Shown here: piece after piece, positions 22,037 through 32,640 of the stretch
Position numbering within the stretch: the first letter of the stretch is position 1
How the letters are laid out: each line of letters begins with the position of its first letter
Assembly (NCBI GenBank): GCA_026119855.1
Contig: JAOWBW010000360.1
Span: 682,001-746,000, forward strand
DNA length: 64,000 nt
Reading direction: 5' to 3'
DNA from: Campanula takesimana
Lineage: Eukaryota > Streptophyta > Magnoliopsida > Asterales > Campanulaceae
Notes under the pieces: model-generated
What the model was told of the DNA's origin: nothing
The model's database searches: none
Seen by the model: the letters and a program-made list of their open reading frames with translations, nothing else
Translations under genes and position numbers: made by a program

Positions 22037-23126
22037 TGTGAATACGTGTGTTTGAATTTGAGAATATTCATAGTAACATTAAAATTATGAGAGTCGCCAC
22101 GCCGTTTTAATTATAGCCAAAACATTGAGAAAAAGCATTTTTAGTGGGTTCGGGGGTCAAATTACAACAAGAGAAGAATATTGAACGTTATCACTCCTAT
22201 TGCCCGAATTGATCGGTCTTTCTATCATGATGAATGTGTTAGTAGTGTGTTAGTGATTTAGACCGGATCCGAAGATTGCCTACGTTCCTCTCAATGTGAG
22301 AAGCTCAGGTCAGCGTAGTTCGCAGAGAATTAGAATAGGCAGAAGAATCGGGATCATGCATAATGAGGGGGGATTACCTAAAGTTTAGGGTTTAGAAATA
22401 GTTCCTAGATCATCCTCGGGTTGATGAACCCTCGATCATCATCGGCTATGAAATAACATGTAATTATGAAGATCGCAACCCTAAATATAGCATAAATAAG
22501 GTTTTAATCTATGAACACGATGAACATATGAAAAACATATATGAACATATGAATGAACATGCGAAGCATATGAAGAAACTATGAATAAACATGCAAGAAC
22601 ATGAATATTAAAGATCTACCTTAGAAATAATGCAAGAACGTGAAGAAATAAGTTAGAAAACTTACCTATGTTGGCAAGAAATAAACCTTGATCTTCTTGG
22701 AGGTTTGAATGCTAATTAGAGAGAAAAATAGTGTTTAGGAACTCTCAAATTCGGATCCCCCTTAAACCAATAGCATGGGATTGGTTTATATAGTAAACTA
22801 AGGGGAGGATCTGATGGTCCAGATCATCCAGCGCAAGGTTGGCCGCCTGGCCATTGTTGAAGCCGGTTACAAGAGTGGCCGCGTGGCCAAGATCAACGCG
22901 GAGCAATGTTGGCCGCGTGGCCAAGGCTGCCGGCTGACTTGATTCTTAAGCTAGGGTTTCTGCATGGTTTTAAGGAAACCATTTATTACCTAATTTGATA
23001 GATTTTGCCATAAATGAGATATTTTTGGGACTCCGGGACAAGTCTTTGTAAGGTTTCTAATTCCTAGAAAGTCCTTGTATATTTGGGAAAGTCCTAATAA
23101 ACTCATTTTCAGGTCGGGTACTAACA
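22037..23126 (-). repeat. T3 3' LTR
   Basis: 1090 bp. On the element strand it starts TGTTAGTACCCG and ends CGTATTCACA. TATATAAACC at 22792-22783 is a clear TATA box, with three TGGCC-GCNT-GGCCA-like dyads upstream (22923-22838). Decamer GTGGCGACTC at 22100-22091 repeats the primer-site core. A CTACG/CGTAG stem-loop lies at 22275-22322. Confidence 0.93.
22783..22792 (-). promoter_or_regulatory. T3 LTR TATA box
   Basis: TATATAAACC on the element strand, downstream of the three GC-rich dyads. The same site exists in the 5' LTR near 36997-37006. Confidence 0.6.
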
Positions 23127-23640
23127 GTAGCCCCTCGGCGACGCTTCTTGCAAGGCAATGTGGGGTCGACGATAAAAGAAGGATCCGTCTGAAACATGAG
23201 TTTCAAAACAGATGAAAGGTAAGGGAACGGCTGAACCTTGGCAGGCGACCTACGTATCCGCGGGGGAATCAAGCCAAACGTAGTTCAAATCTGATGGGAA
23301 ATTGGGAATAACTGTCCACTTGTGGGGAGCAACATCTTCTGCTGGGGAAAATGCACCTGCTGGGGATGAGAGATAACCGCGTCGGTCGGGTGGCTGGACC
23401 TTTTCAGGTTTCCTACGTATCCTCTGAGGAATCAAGCCGGTCGTAGTTCAGAGATCTACTGGGAATAAAACGAGATATCGGACTCCTGCTAGGGATAATA
23501 AACCTACGGGCACTATCCTGTACGAAGAATGAATCATTCGTAAGCAATGAAGTTATTTGGAAAAATGAAGACTACGTCGTCTAAATAATCCCAAGATGGA
23601 ATGGTAAACGCAATCAGGATCGCCAGGGTTCCTGCCGATC
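23127..23640 (-). other. T3 3' untranslated end with polypurine-like tract and two stem-loops
   Basis: On the element strand the LTR is preceded by GCCGAGGGGCTAC. The T4 LTR has the related GCCGAGGGGCTC at the same place, so this is the likely polypurine tract. Two copies of the AATCAAGCC form of the CTACG/CGTAG stem-loop lie at 23245-23288 and 23409-23452. No open frame. Confidence 0.65.
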
Positions 23641-25388
23641 GCGCCAAAGTAATAGATGATGGATCTCTCGCGAACAGAAACGCCGAGGCTTCTGTCAACC
23701 ACGATTGATCTAGGATGCATATGTCATAGAGGCGCCGAAGTCTCTACAATCATACGAATCCTCAAATAGATGCTGGATTGCTCGCAAACAGAAATGTCGA
23801 GGCTTCTGCCCATCGCGATCGATCTAGGATGCGTATGTCATAGAGGCGCCGAAGTCTCTACAACCATACGAATCCTAAAATAGATGCTGGATCTTTCGCA
23901 AACAGAAACGCCGAGGCTTCTGCCCATCGCGATCGATCTAGGATGCGTATGTCATAGAGGCGACGAAGTCTCTACAACCATACGAATCCTAAGCAAATAT
24001 TAGGAAGTGCTAAAATAATATATGCTGGATCTCTCGCAAACAGAAACGCCGAGGCTTCTGCCCATTGCGATCGATCTAGGATGCGTATGTCATAGAGGCG
24101 CCGAAGTCTCTACAACCATACGAATCCTAAGCAATATTAGGAAGTGCTAAAATAATAGATGCTGGATCTCTCGAAAACAGAAACGCCGAGGCTTCTGCCC
24201 ATCGCGATCGATCTAGGATGCGTATGTCATAGAGGCGCCGAAGTCTCTACAACCATACGAATCCTAAGCAAATATTAGGAAGTGCTAAAATAATAGATGC
24301 TGGATCTCTCGCAAACAGAAACGCTGAGGCTTCTGCCCATCGCGATCGATCTAGGATGCGTATGTCATAGAGGCGCCGAAGTCTCTACAACCATACGAAT
24401 CCTAAGCAAATATTAGGAAGTGCTAAAATAATAGATGCTGGATCTCTCGCAAACAGAAACGCCGAGGCTTCTGCCCATCGCGATCGATCTAGGATGCGTA
24501 TGTCATAGAGGCGCCGAAGTCTCTACAACCATACGAATCCTAAGCAAATATTAGGAAGTGCTAAAATAATAGATGCTGGATCTCTCGCAAACAGAAACGA
24601 CGAGGCTTCTGCCCATCGCGATCGATCTGGGATGCGTATGTCATAGAGGCGCCGAAGTCTCTACAACCATACGAATCCTAAGCAAATATTAGGAAGTGCT
24701 AAAATAATAGATGCTGGATCTCTCGCAAATAGAAACGCCGAGGCTTCTGCCCATCGCGATCGATCTAGGATGCGTATGTCATAGAGGCGCCGAAGTCTCT
24801 ACAACCATACGAATCCTAAGCAAATATTAGGAAGTGCTAAAATAATAGATGCTGGATCTCTCGCAAACAGAGACGCCGAGGCTTCTGCCCATTGCGATCC
24901 ATCTAGGATGCGTATGTCATAGAGGCGCCGAAGTCTCTACAACCATACGAATCCTAAGCAAATATTAGGAAGTGCTAAAATAATAGATGCTGGATCTCTC
25001 GCAAACAGAAACGCCGAGGCTTCTGCCCATCACAATCGATCTAGGATGCGTATGTCATAGAGGCGCCGAAGTCTCTACAACCATACGAATCCTAAGAAAT
25101 ATTAGGAAGTGCTAAAATAATAGATGCTGGATCTCTCGCAAACAGAAACGCCGAGGCTTCTGCCCATTGCGATCGATCTAGGATGCGTATGTCATAGAGG
25201 CGCCGAAGTCTCTACAACCATACGAATCCTAAGCAAATATTAGGAAGTGCTAAAATAATAGATGCTGGATCTCTCGCAAACAGAAACGCCGAGGCTTCTG
25301 CCCATTGCGATCGATCTAGGATGCGTATGTCATAGAGGCGCCGAAGTCTCTACAACCATACGAATCCTAAGCAAATATTAGGAAGTTT
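23640..25388. repeat. 138-bp tandem satellite in T3
   Basis: About twelve monomers plus two shortened or diverged ones at the left. Successive GCTGGATCTCTCGC starts at 24024, 24161, 24299, 24437, 24575, 24713, 24851, 24989, 25126 and 25264 give a 138-bp period (137 twice). Monomers are nearly identical to the right and more diverged at the left end. No open frame runs through them. Confidence 0.95.
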
Positions 25389-25499
25389 TAAGGGGTTTTC
25401 CGTATTCAAAGGTAACGAATATCAGTCAAAATAGCGCTAAGGGCACCTAAAAATGAACATAGGGAAATGTACCAGGGGTAAAACTGAAATTTTGCATGT

Positions 25500-25665
25500 G
25501 GAGGCAAAGATGATGGATTGTTATGGAGTCGCAAACGGGATGAACTCTCAAGGAGTCATGAAGATGATAGACTCTCAGGGAATCGCAGAAGTGATGGACT
25601 CTTGGGGAGTCGCAAAGGTGATGGACTCTCGGGGAGTCGCCAAGGTAAAGGACTCTTTGGTGAGC
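25500..25665. repeat. 27-bp tandem repeat with GACTC/GAGTC dyads
   Basis: About five units of the type GATGGACTCTYGGGGAGTCG. Each holds an inverted pair GACTC...GAGTC. The unit length is a multiple of three, so a frame stays open across it, but this is a repeat by-product. Confidence 0.75.
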
Positions 25666-26200
25666 AAAGGACGACCACGGAAAGCGTAATGTTTGGGATC
25701 CGCTTACCCTAAATTAGGAGGAATACATAATATGAGGCTACGAACCATTAAGATGAAGGTATTAGGTAAGGGACATTTTGCTTGGTTGCTTAGGGTAGGA
25801 CCTAAGGCTTCTAAGGAAAGGGGATGGGTAGCCTCTTAGCCTTGAGATAAGGATGCAAAAGATGTTATGGTTGTTTAGACTTGAGATTGTGTCTTGGAGA
25901 TAATGTGGGTTTCCTAGGCTTACGGGTTAGGGATTGGAGTTCATTTAAGCATGAGGAGAGTATTCTATCCTAGGCTTAGTGCTAGGGCTTGGAGTTGTGG
26001 TAGGCTCAGAGGTTGCAAAGGCGTTGCCTTTTAGACACAAGGCTAGGAGTTGGAAAGGTTGTGACTTCCTAGGCTTGAGACCATGGACCGTCGGGAAGAG
26101 GGATTGCTTTTGTGGAGGGTCCACTAAGCTTGATGTTAGGGTTCACAATTTTCGGGATTGGTGACTATGGCTTGGAAATGTTCGTGGTAACCTAGGATTT
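25666..26200. other. Diverged spacer sequence of T3
   Basis: No gene. Loose recurrences of CCTAGGCTT and TTAGGG-type words show decayed units of the array that follows. Confidence 0.5.
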
Positions 26201-27520
26201 AGGCTAGATTTTAAGGCTAAGGACTGTAAACTTCCTATATTTTGAGACTAAGGTGAAGGAATTTCCTAGGTCTAGGACTAGGGTTTGAAGGGAATGTTGA
26301 ATCCTAGGCTCGATGATAGAGTTTAAAGAGGATAATTTCTACCTAAGCTTGAGGCTAGGGTTTAGAAAGAGTACGACTACCTAGGCTCGAGGCTAGGTTT
26401 TAGAGCGAATACGACTACCTAGGCTCGAGGCTAGGGTTTTGAAAGAGTGCGACTACCTAGGCTCGAGGCTAGGGTTTAGAGCGAATGCGACTACCTAGGC
26501 TCGAGGCTAAAGAGTGCGACTACCTAAGCTTGAGGCTAGGGTTTGGAGCGAATGCGACTACCTAGGCTCGAGGCTAGGGTTTGGAGCGAATGCGACTACC
26601 TAGGCTCGAGGCTAGGTTTATAAAAAGTGCGACTACCTAAGCTTGAGACTAGGGTTTGGAGTGAATGCGACTACCTAGGCTCGAGGCTAGGGTTTAGAGC
26701 GAATTCGACTACCTAGGCTCGAGGCTAGGGTTTAGAGCGAATGCGGCTTCCTAGGGTTAAGGATAGGGTTGATTGAGTTTTGGACAGGGCATTATATCCT
26801 AGGTTTTGGACTAGGGTTCAATAAAACGGAGACTTGAGATTGTAAATTTCCTAGGTTTCGAGACTAGGGTTTCGGGAATTTGGAAATGATGTGGCATACG
26901 AGGCTTTGGAAATTCCCTATAATTTGGGCTAGGGTTAAAGGGGATGTTGTGGTTTCCTAGGCTTAAGGCTAGAGTTTAGAGAGAATGCAGATTCCTAGGT
27001 TTGAGGCTAGGGTTTAAGAAGGATGTAACTTCCTAGGCTTTAGGCTAGAGTTTAGAGGGAATGTGACTACCTAGGCTCGAGGGTAGGGTTTAGGAAGGAT
27101 GTGGCTACCTAGGCTTGAGGCTAGAGTTTAGAGGTAATGTGACTACCTAGGCTCGAGGGTAGGGTTTAGGAAGGATGTGGCTACCTAGGCTTGAGGCTAG
27201 GGTTTTGGGGGAACGTGACTACCTAGGCTTGAGGCTAGGTTTGGGAAGATGTGATTACCTAGGCTTGAGGCTAGGGTTCGAAGCGCATGTGACTTCCTAG
27301 GCTAGAGGCTAGGGTTTGTAGAGGATGTGGCAACCTAGGCTTGAGGCTAGGGTTAAGAGAATGTGATTACCTAGGTTTAAGGCTAGGCTTCGGATAGAAG
27401 GTGACTACCTAGGCTTGTGGCTAGGGTTCGGAGCGCATGTGACTTCCTAGGCTAGAGGCTAGGGTTTGTAAAGGATGTGGCCACCTAGGCTTGATGCTAG
27501 GGTTTGGAGACAGAAAGCAT
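26200..27520. repeat. Roughly 38-bp repeat with telo-box-like motif
   Basis: Some thirty units built on CCTAGGCTCGAGGCTAGGGT followed by TTAGAGCGAATGCGACTA. Each unit carries CTAGGGTTT, whose complement AAACCCTA is the plant telo-box core, and self-complementary CCTAGG and CTCGAG. Units are most regular at 26380-26760 and more varied to 27520. Confidence 0.85.
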
Positions 27521-29280
27521 TTGAAGGTTTGTCTTGGTTTAGACCGAGCAAGTTTGAGGTCTAAGAGTGTTACAGTTTGGGGCAGGTGAGCTTGATAACT
27601 CATGGCTGGATAGGCTCGATAGATTAGACCTAGACTAAAGTTCTAGGGTTTAGCTAGGGTAAGACTCAGACATTCGTTAAGGAGACCGGGTCCTAATGGA
27701 ATGGTAGGCGTGAGATCTAGGAGATCGAAGGCTAGGCAGGGTAGCGTTGGGACATAAGGCTTTCAAGCGGGTAAGTCTTTTGTCCTAGAGAAATCGCGTT
27801 ATGGATTAGAACCAAGCAGGCTTGAGGCCAGCCAAGGAGCAATGGATTGGGATTGGATGATCCTAGTACCTAATACGCATGTCGGGCTTGGATCCTAGAG
27901 TGTTTGAAAGTTTAGGCTAGGTGCGAACCATAGGTGCGGGAAATGGGTTTGGATATGTGACCATGTTGGCGCATAGGTATAGACTTGAGTCTCAAAGACT
28001 TTGCTCGAGTGCAATAGGTACCTAACAGGATTGGATATGCTTAGGACTTAATTTTGTCTTAGAGGTCATGCGCGGGACCAACCTCATTTGGCAATTGTGA
28101 AGGTAGGTTAGGGATGGGACTAAGGACACGAGTCTTGACCGGATGGGTTTTGAGATCCCTATGGCATGGCGCGGTGCGCAGGAGATCCTATATACTTGAA
28201 CAAGGTTTGAGATTTGGACTCGTTGGGGGAGCGATGTTTGAGATCCATGGAGTTCACGGGTGGACCTTGTAGGTGGCGAGGTTTGGACTCGGCTTGGATT
28301 AAGTAGGTTAGAGTCCTTAAGGGTCGAAGGTCAGACTAGGAAGTCTTTTGAGGCTAATGGGTGACACTAGGTTGGTACTTGGTAGGTTTAAGAGTGGTAG
28401 GGTCATGGCTTGGACATGACGGGAGTCGGGAGACGTAGATGTGTCGCTTTTAGTCGGACCAAGTAGGCTTGGGAATTAAAGAGTCCAAAGGGTGGAGATG
28501 TAAGGTGAGAGGCCTAAAGGGTAGAAAGTCTTGTGACCTAAAGGTTTAGGGGTTGAGGCCTAAGGTATGAATCAGATATTCTAGAGACCTAAAAGGTAGG
28601 TGTTTGGTAGACTCTAATGGTCTTGGGATCTCAGGGATCACTCAACAGGTTAGACTGAGTAGACCTAAAAGGTTGGAATGAGGAGGATAAGAGAGCCATT
28701 GCTTAGACAAGGTAAGGATGAGTATGTGTTGGTAGGTTTGAGATCTAGGAGATCGGGTAGGCTCGGGACCGGTAGGTTCGGGACCTAATGGGTCACCCTA
28801 AGGATTTGGCTTTGGTTAACTAGTTTAAGGTCTGAAGTTTTGGGTAGAACCGGTTTGAGGCCGAAGGGGTCATGCTACGAACTTGCGGAAGGTCTAGCTA
28901 AGAGGTTATGATGTAACGTAGGTAAGACTCACCGGGTAGGTTTGGGACCTAGGTAAGACTGATCGGGTAGGCTCGGGACCTAGAGAGTTTATGGTGTCAC
29001 TTAGGCAAGACTGACCGGGTAGGCTTGGGACCTAAGGTTTGAACCAGGTAGGTTGGGACCTAAGGGTATCCTATTGTGTAGGAAATAGGGGAAGGACCGA
29101 GTCAACTCAAGAATCACGGAGATGGGTCTCAGATGGATCGAGGATGTTTTTACAATTTTGTGGAGACCGAGCGTGCGGGTTTATAAACAAAGTGTCGGGG
29201 AGGAGAAAACTTTATGAAAGTGTTATGATCTTATACAGATGCCTTATAATTAATTATGATTCTAATCAATCCAAATAGGT
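27521..29280. repeat. Diverged short repeats, GGTAGGCTTGGGACCTA type
   Basis: Weakly repetitive sequence. The clearest stretch, about 28740-29070, repeats GACCGGGTAGGCTYGGGACC with varied spacers. No open frame of note. Confidence 0.5.
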
Positions 29281-29282
29281 CG

Positions 29283-29715
29283 TCGCGTGCCGAGTTTGAC
29301 GATGAGGGGTGCCCTTCTTCTAAGTGTATCCTTGTTGACGCCTCGGTATTCTCTGGGAAACCACATAGTCGACCCATTCCGTTGGGGATTATCTAATTTG
29401 GTGAGCGGGTACCCTCCCTCCTTTGAGAAACACTACGTCAAGCTTGATGATGAGGGATGCCCTTTCTTCTAAGTATGTGCTTGATGAAGCCCCGGCATTC
29501 TTTGAGAAACCTTATTGTCGGTCCTTTATTGTTAGGGAAGCCCCAGTTGCGTAGAGCGGGGTATCCTCCCTCCTTTGAGAAATCCTATGTCGAGCTTGAT
29601 GATGAGGAGTCCTCTTCTTCTAAGTATGTGCTTGATGAAGCCCCGGCATTCTTTGAGAAACCTTATGGTCGGTCCTTTATTGTTAGGGAAGCCCCAGTTG
29701 CGTAGAGCGGGGTAT
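29283..29715 (+). repeat. Three roughly 150-bp repeats with coding character, antisense in T3
   Basis: Units begin near 29298, 29445 and 29598 (GAYGATGAGG). In the plus frame the third unit reads YVELDDEESSSSKYVLDEAP and ends in REAPVA before a stop. Earlier units encode diverged versions with stops or shifts. The block lies just left of the twin-hairpin motif at 29747, as the antisense gene at 39257 does relative to its motifs, so it may be the decayed counterpart of that gene. Function unknown. Confidence 0.5.
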
Positions 29716-29746
29716 CCTACCTCTTTTAAGACGCACCCTTTTTTCT

Positions 29747-29783
29747 GCCTAGACCGCCCTTGCGGGTTTTCAATCTAGCGGGC
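29747..29783 (-). other. Twin-hairpin motif, copy 1
   Basis: Plus-strand form GCCTAGACCGCCC...TCTAGCGGGC. On the element strand, CCC-GCAA-GGG forms a hairpin with a GNRA-type loop beside a GGTT/AACC-like hairpin (here GATT/AACC), enclosed by CTAG arms. A long T run follows on the plus strand. Confidence 0.6.
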
Positions 29784-29795
29784 ATCTCTTTTGCG

Positions 29796-29829
<34 letters not shown>

Positions 29830-30259
29830 TTCAGTCGACTCAAAAAGGAAAAAAGAATTGTTTGAAAACATGCGGGGGCATTTTGGGGAGAGTAAGAGAG
29901 AGAGAGAGAGATAGTACTCACATTTTGACTCTTTGAGCAACTGAGGGTACATATGTACAAAAGGGAGGAAGCCCCTGCTTGACAGAAAGTAAGTGTTTAG
30001 CTCTTTCCTAGATTGTAGGACAGAAGACTTGTCGAGACATTTGAAAATTGTTTTATTCAAGATTCTCATTTGATTGCTCGAGAATGGACCTCGTTGATTA
30101 GTTAATGAGTTATGGTTAATTGGTAAACAAGTAGCCTCAAATTAATAAATGTTTTGATCAATTGTGAGTGAAGAAATCAGAAGTAGAAATATATGGGGAA
30201 GAGAAAAGAGAAAGGAGATTGGCTCATGGTGGGTTGTGTATATTTTGGACCGAACCGGG

Positions 30260-30312
30260 AGGTTGCCTACGTTCTCCTCGAGGTGAGGACCTCAGGTCCG
30301 CGTAGTTCGGGG
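30260..30312 (-). other. CTACG/CGTAG stem-loop, first form
   Basis: GGTTGCCTACG...CGTAGTTC with apical helix TCCTC/GAGGA. Same form as those in the T3 LTRs and at 39867. Confidence 0.6.
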
Positions 30313-30603
30313 GAGGCCCGGATGATGATGAAGTTGGGGTTTGAGTATGAGGTTCATTTGTCGCGATAGGTTACTCCATTGTAGCTTGTTGCGTTGGATT
30401 GCTTCATTGCAGCTCATTGCGGTCGATTGCTCCATTGTAGTTGTCATGGCTGCTGCTACCGCGTTAATCTTCTTTGTAGGGAAAGAAAGAAAAATAGAAA
30501 ATTTGAAGTGAAAATAAAATGGGACTTTTACTTTTCTATGGTGATAGCCCCTTCTATTTTTCTTTATTTTTTTATTTTATCTCTTTGTGCACACCCTTTT
30601 TTT

Positions 30604-30704
30604 GCCTAGGCCGCCCTTTCGGGTTTTCAACCTAGCAGGCTTCTTTTTGTGCAAGGCTCTAACTTTTGCCTAAGTCGCCCTTTTGGGTTTCAACCTAGCG
30701 AGCC
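30604..30704 (-). other. Twin-hairpin motif, copies 2 and 3
   Basis: Two copies, 30604-30640 (CCC-GAAA-GGG on the element strand) and 30668-30704 (CCC-AAAA-GGG), 64 bp apart and followed by a T run. The pair at 39970-40070 has the same spacing. Confidence 0.6.
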
Positions 30705-30719
30705 ATATTTTTTTTTTTT

Positions 30720-31589
30720 TTTTAATATTTGTACATGAAACATTGGGCAAGACAAGCCCCTAGTTTGCTTTCGCCTCTCTCGATTGCGAGGTAGCTTCCT
30801 TATAGTTCAAGCGGCCTTTTGCTGGCGGCGGGCATCCTAGCCCCTTGATTTTCACCGGTAGAGCTCCATTGGATTATCACGTGCACCAATTAATGGCATG
30901 AATGACTTCGTGCACTTGTCTTACATTTGCGATGGAATACGGACAGCCCCAGTGTAACGGCATGTAGTACTCATGAAGGGAACAAACCAACCCTTTAAAT
31001 TGTGGCAGCATGGATGTCTATTTGATGATGAGCAACCGCATTCCATTTCTTTGTCACGACCTTATAAAAAGGGGTCTAATGGTGGGATGAGAGGCGTATG
31101 AGGATAGTGAATGGGAGAAGGTGTATATATAGAGTGTACATGAAGTGTGTACAAATGGTGAGTGTATAGAGAGAGTGTATGGGGGTAGAATGTAGAGAGA
31201 AGGGAAAGTGATTCGTTCATCCCAATTGATCGAAGCATTTGTTATTTTGAGATTAATCGTTTACTTAGTTATGTGAATGGTTTGTGGGTCCATTTACCTT
31301 TTAATGAGTCGTCATTAATGAGTAAGATTAAGATTAATTCATCATATAAAGATATAGCAATCAAGCGAAAATGGTGAATAAGACAATTTTCATGAAATTG
31401 ATATATGCAAGCTTATATCTCAAGTCTAGAGAGAAAAGAAAAGAAATAAAGACCCTTTTATTGGAACTAAAATATTTAAACTGACTAGTCTGGGGTGGAC
31501 TTTTACTTAAAGAAACAAAAGTCGTCCAAGGTGGACTTTTGACTAAAGATACTCTAGAACCTACGAAGACTGAACCCTTTTCTTTTCTT
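30720..31589. other. T3 sequence downstream of gag, nothing recognised
   Basis: No gene. Contains TATA-like words on the plus strand (CTTATAAAAAGG near 31062, TGTATATATAGAG near 31122) without a following open frame, and a repeat of AAAGTCCACCTTGGAC/AAAGTCCACCCCAGAC near 31485-31540. Confidence 0.45.
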
Positions 31590-32270
31590 TTATTTAAAGG
31601 AGGTAGCCCCAATTTCCTCCTTTGCCCATGCCCATGTATTCCGTTGGCGGGTGATGACTCCGCTGTTAATGAGGCTTTGAATCTTTCTCCTCAATTGGAG
31701 GCAATCTTCGGTGTCATGCCCAATGTACTGGTGGTATTGGCAGTGTTTGGAGGGATCCAAGCCTTGCTTCACCTTACTTGGTTCATAATTGAACAAAGGA
31801 GACAACTTGCCGGCTTGAACTAGACTTTTGAAGAGTTTGCCCAAGTCGTCGAATTCGCGCTCGTCCTTCCTTTCACGAACTGTCTTTGAGGGTGATTTAG
31901 GTACCGGCACCCCTTGTTGATGAGTAGTCATAGGAGGCATCCCGACGGGGACAGTCTGTGGCGGCCCGTACATTTGAGGAGCGTACGGGTGTTGACATTG
32001 AGCAAGAGGGAGAACTCGACTGAGGTAATCATAAACGCCACGAATGTCAGACAAATGGCGCCTCTCGATATCTCTTAGGGTCTTATGCATCTCCTTCTGA
32101 AAGTGTGTTGCTTGCTCGTTGAGAATGGCCTTAAAGTGGATTGCTTGTTCATCGAGGATGGCTTCGAAGTGGGATGCTTGCTTACTGAGAGCAGTACCGG
32201 TGTAGAGGATTGTCTCGGGATCTTGGGTAGCAGCTTCAGTTGCAACTTCGATGTTCCTTGCAGCCGACAT
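31590..32270 (-). CDS. T3 gag-like protein
   Basis: 226 codons, ATG at 32270 (MSAARNIEV). Three imperfect 11-residue repeats near residues 30-62, ASHFEAILDEQ, AIHFKAILNEQ and ATHFQKEMHKT, predict a coiled coil. A proline-rich middle follows, then a zinc-knuckle variant C-x2-H-x4-H-x4-C (CQYHQYIGHDTEDC) near residue 185. This is the spacing seen in T1 gag. The central gag core is missing or much reduced, so it is shorter than usual Tat gag. It is uninterrupted while all enzyme genes are absent, which suggests a kept role in RNA packaging. That role is inferred. Confidence 0.8.
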   Translation of the reverse strand: MSAARNIEVATEAATQDPETILYTGTALSKQASHFEAILDEQAIHFKAILNEQATHFQKEMHKTLRDIERRHLSDIRGVYDYLSRVLPLAQCQHPYAPQMYGPPQTVPVGMPPMTTHQQGVPVPKSPSKTVRERKDEREFDDLGKLFKSLVQAGKLSPLFNYEPSKVKQGLDPSKHCQYHQYIGHDTEDCLQLRRKIQSLINSGVITRQRNTWAWAKEEIGATSFK

Positions 32271-32640
32271 GATGCAGAACTCTACGTCATGAAAGAATTA
32301 GATTCGTATTTAATGATAAGGCATCGTTATAAAAATCATTTTTTGGAAAAGAGTCGGTCTCCACATTTTTGAAATGCATTTTGGTAAAAAATTGAAAGTT
32401 TGACCGGGCCGAAGTTGCCTACGTTCCCCTTATCGTGAGGGAGAGGTCCCACACAATAAGAGGCTCAGGTCGCCGTAGTTCGAATCAAGTTAGACTTTTT
32501 TAAAAAGACGTGAGAGGTGACCATTTGATAGAGTCTTTTTAAGATAAAGAGCGATCTTGAGGTCAAAAGCAGGAGATGACTCGGTCCTTAGTCAAGCATG
32601 GGTGAGGAAGACCTATAGGAGTTGGTTTTGATTGAGTCGG
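32271..32640 (-). other. T3 leader next to gag, with a CTACG/CGTAG stem-loop
   Basis: Holds the longest version of the stem-loop at 32412-32482. Its apical arm is CCTTAT...ATAAGAGG instead of a short helix. No other gene. Confidence 0.6.

Noticed and set aside
23640..25388. Regular repeats that might suggest a CRISPR array
   Set aside because: Monomers are contiguous 138-bp units without unique spacers, in plant retrotransposon DNA.
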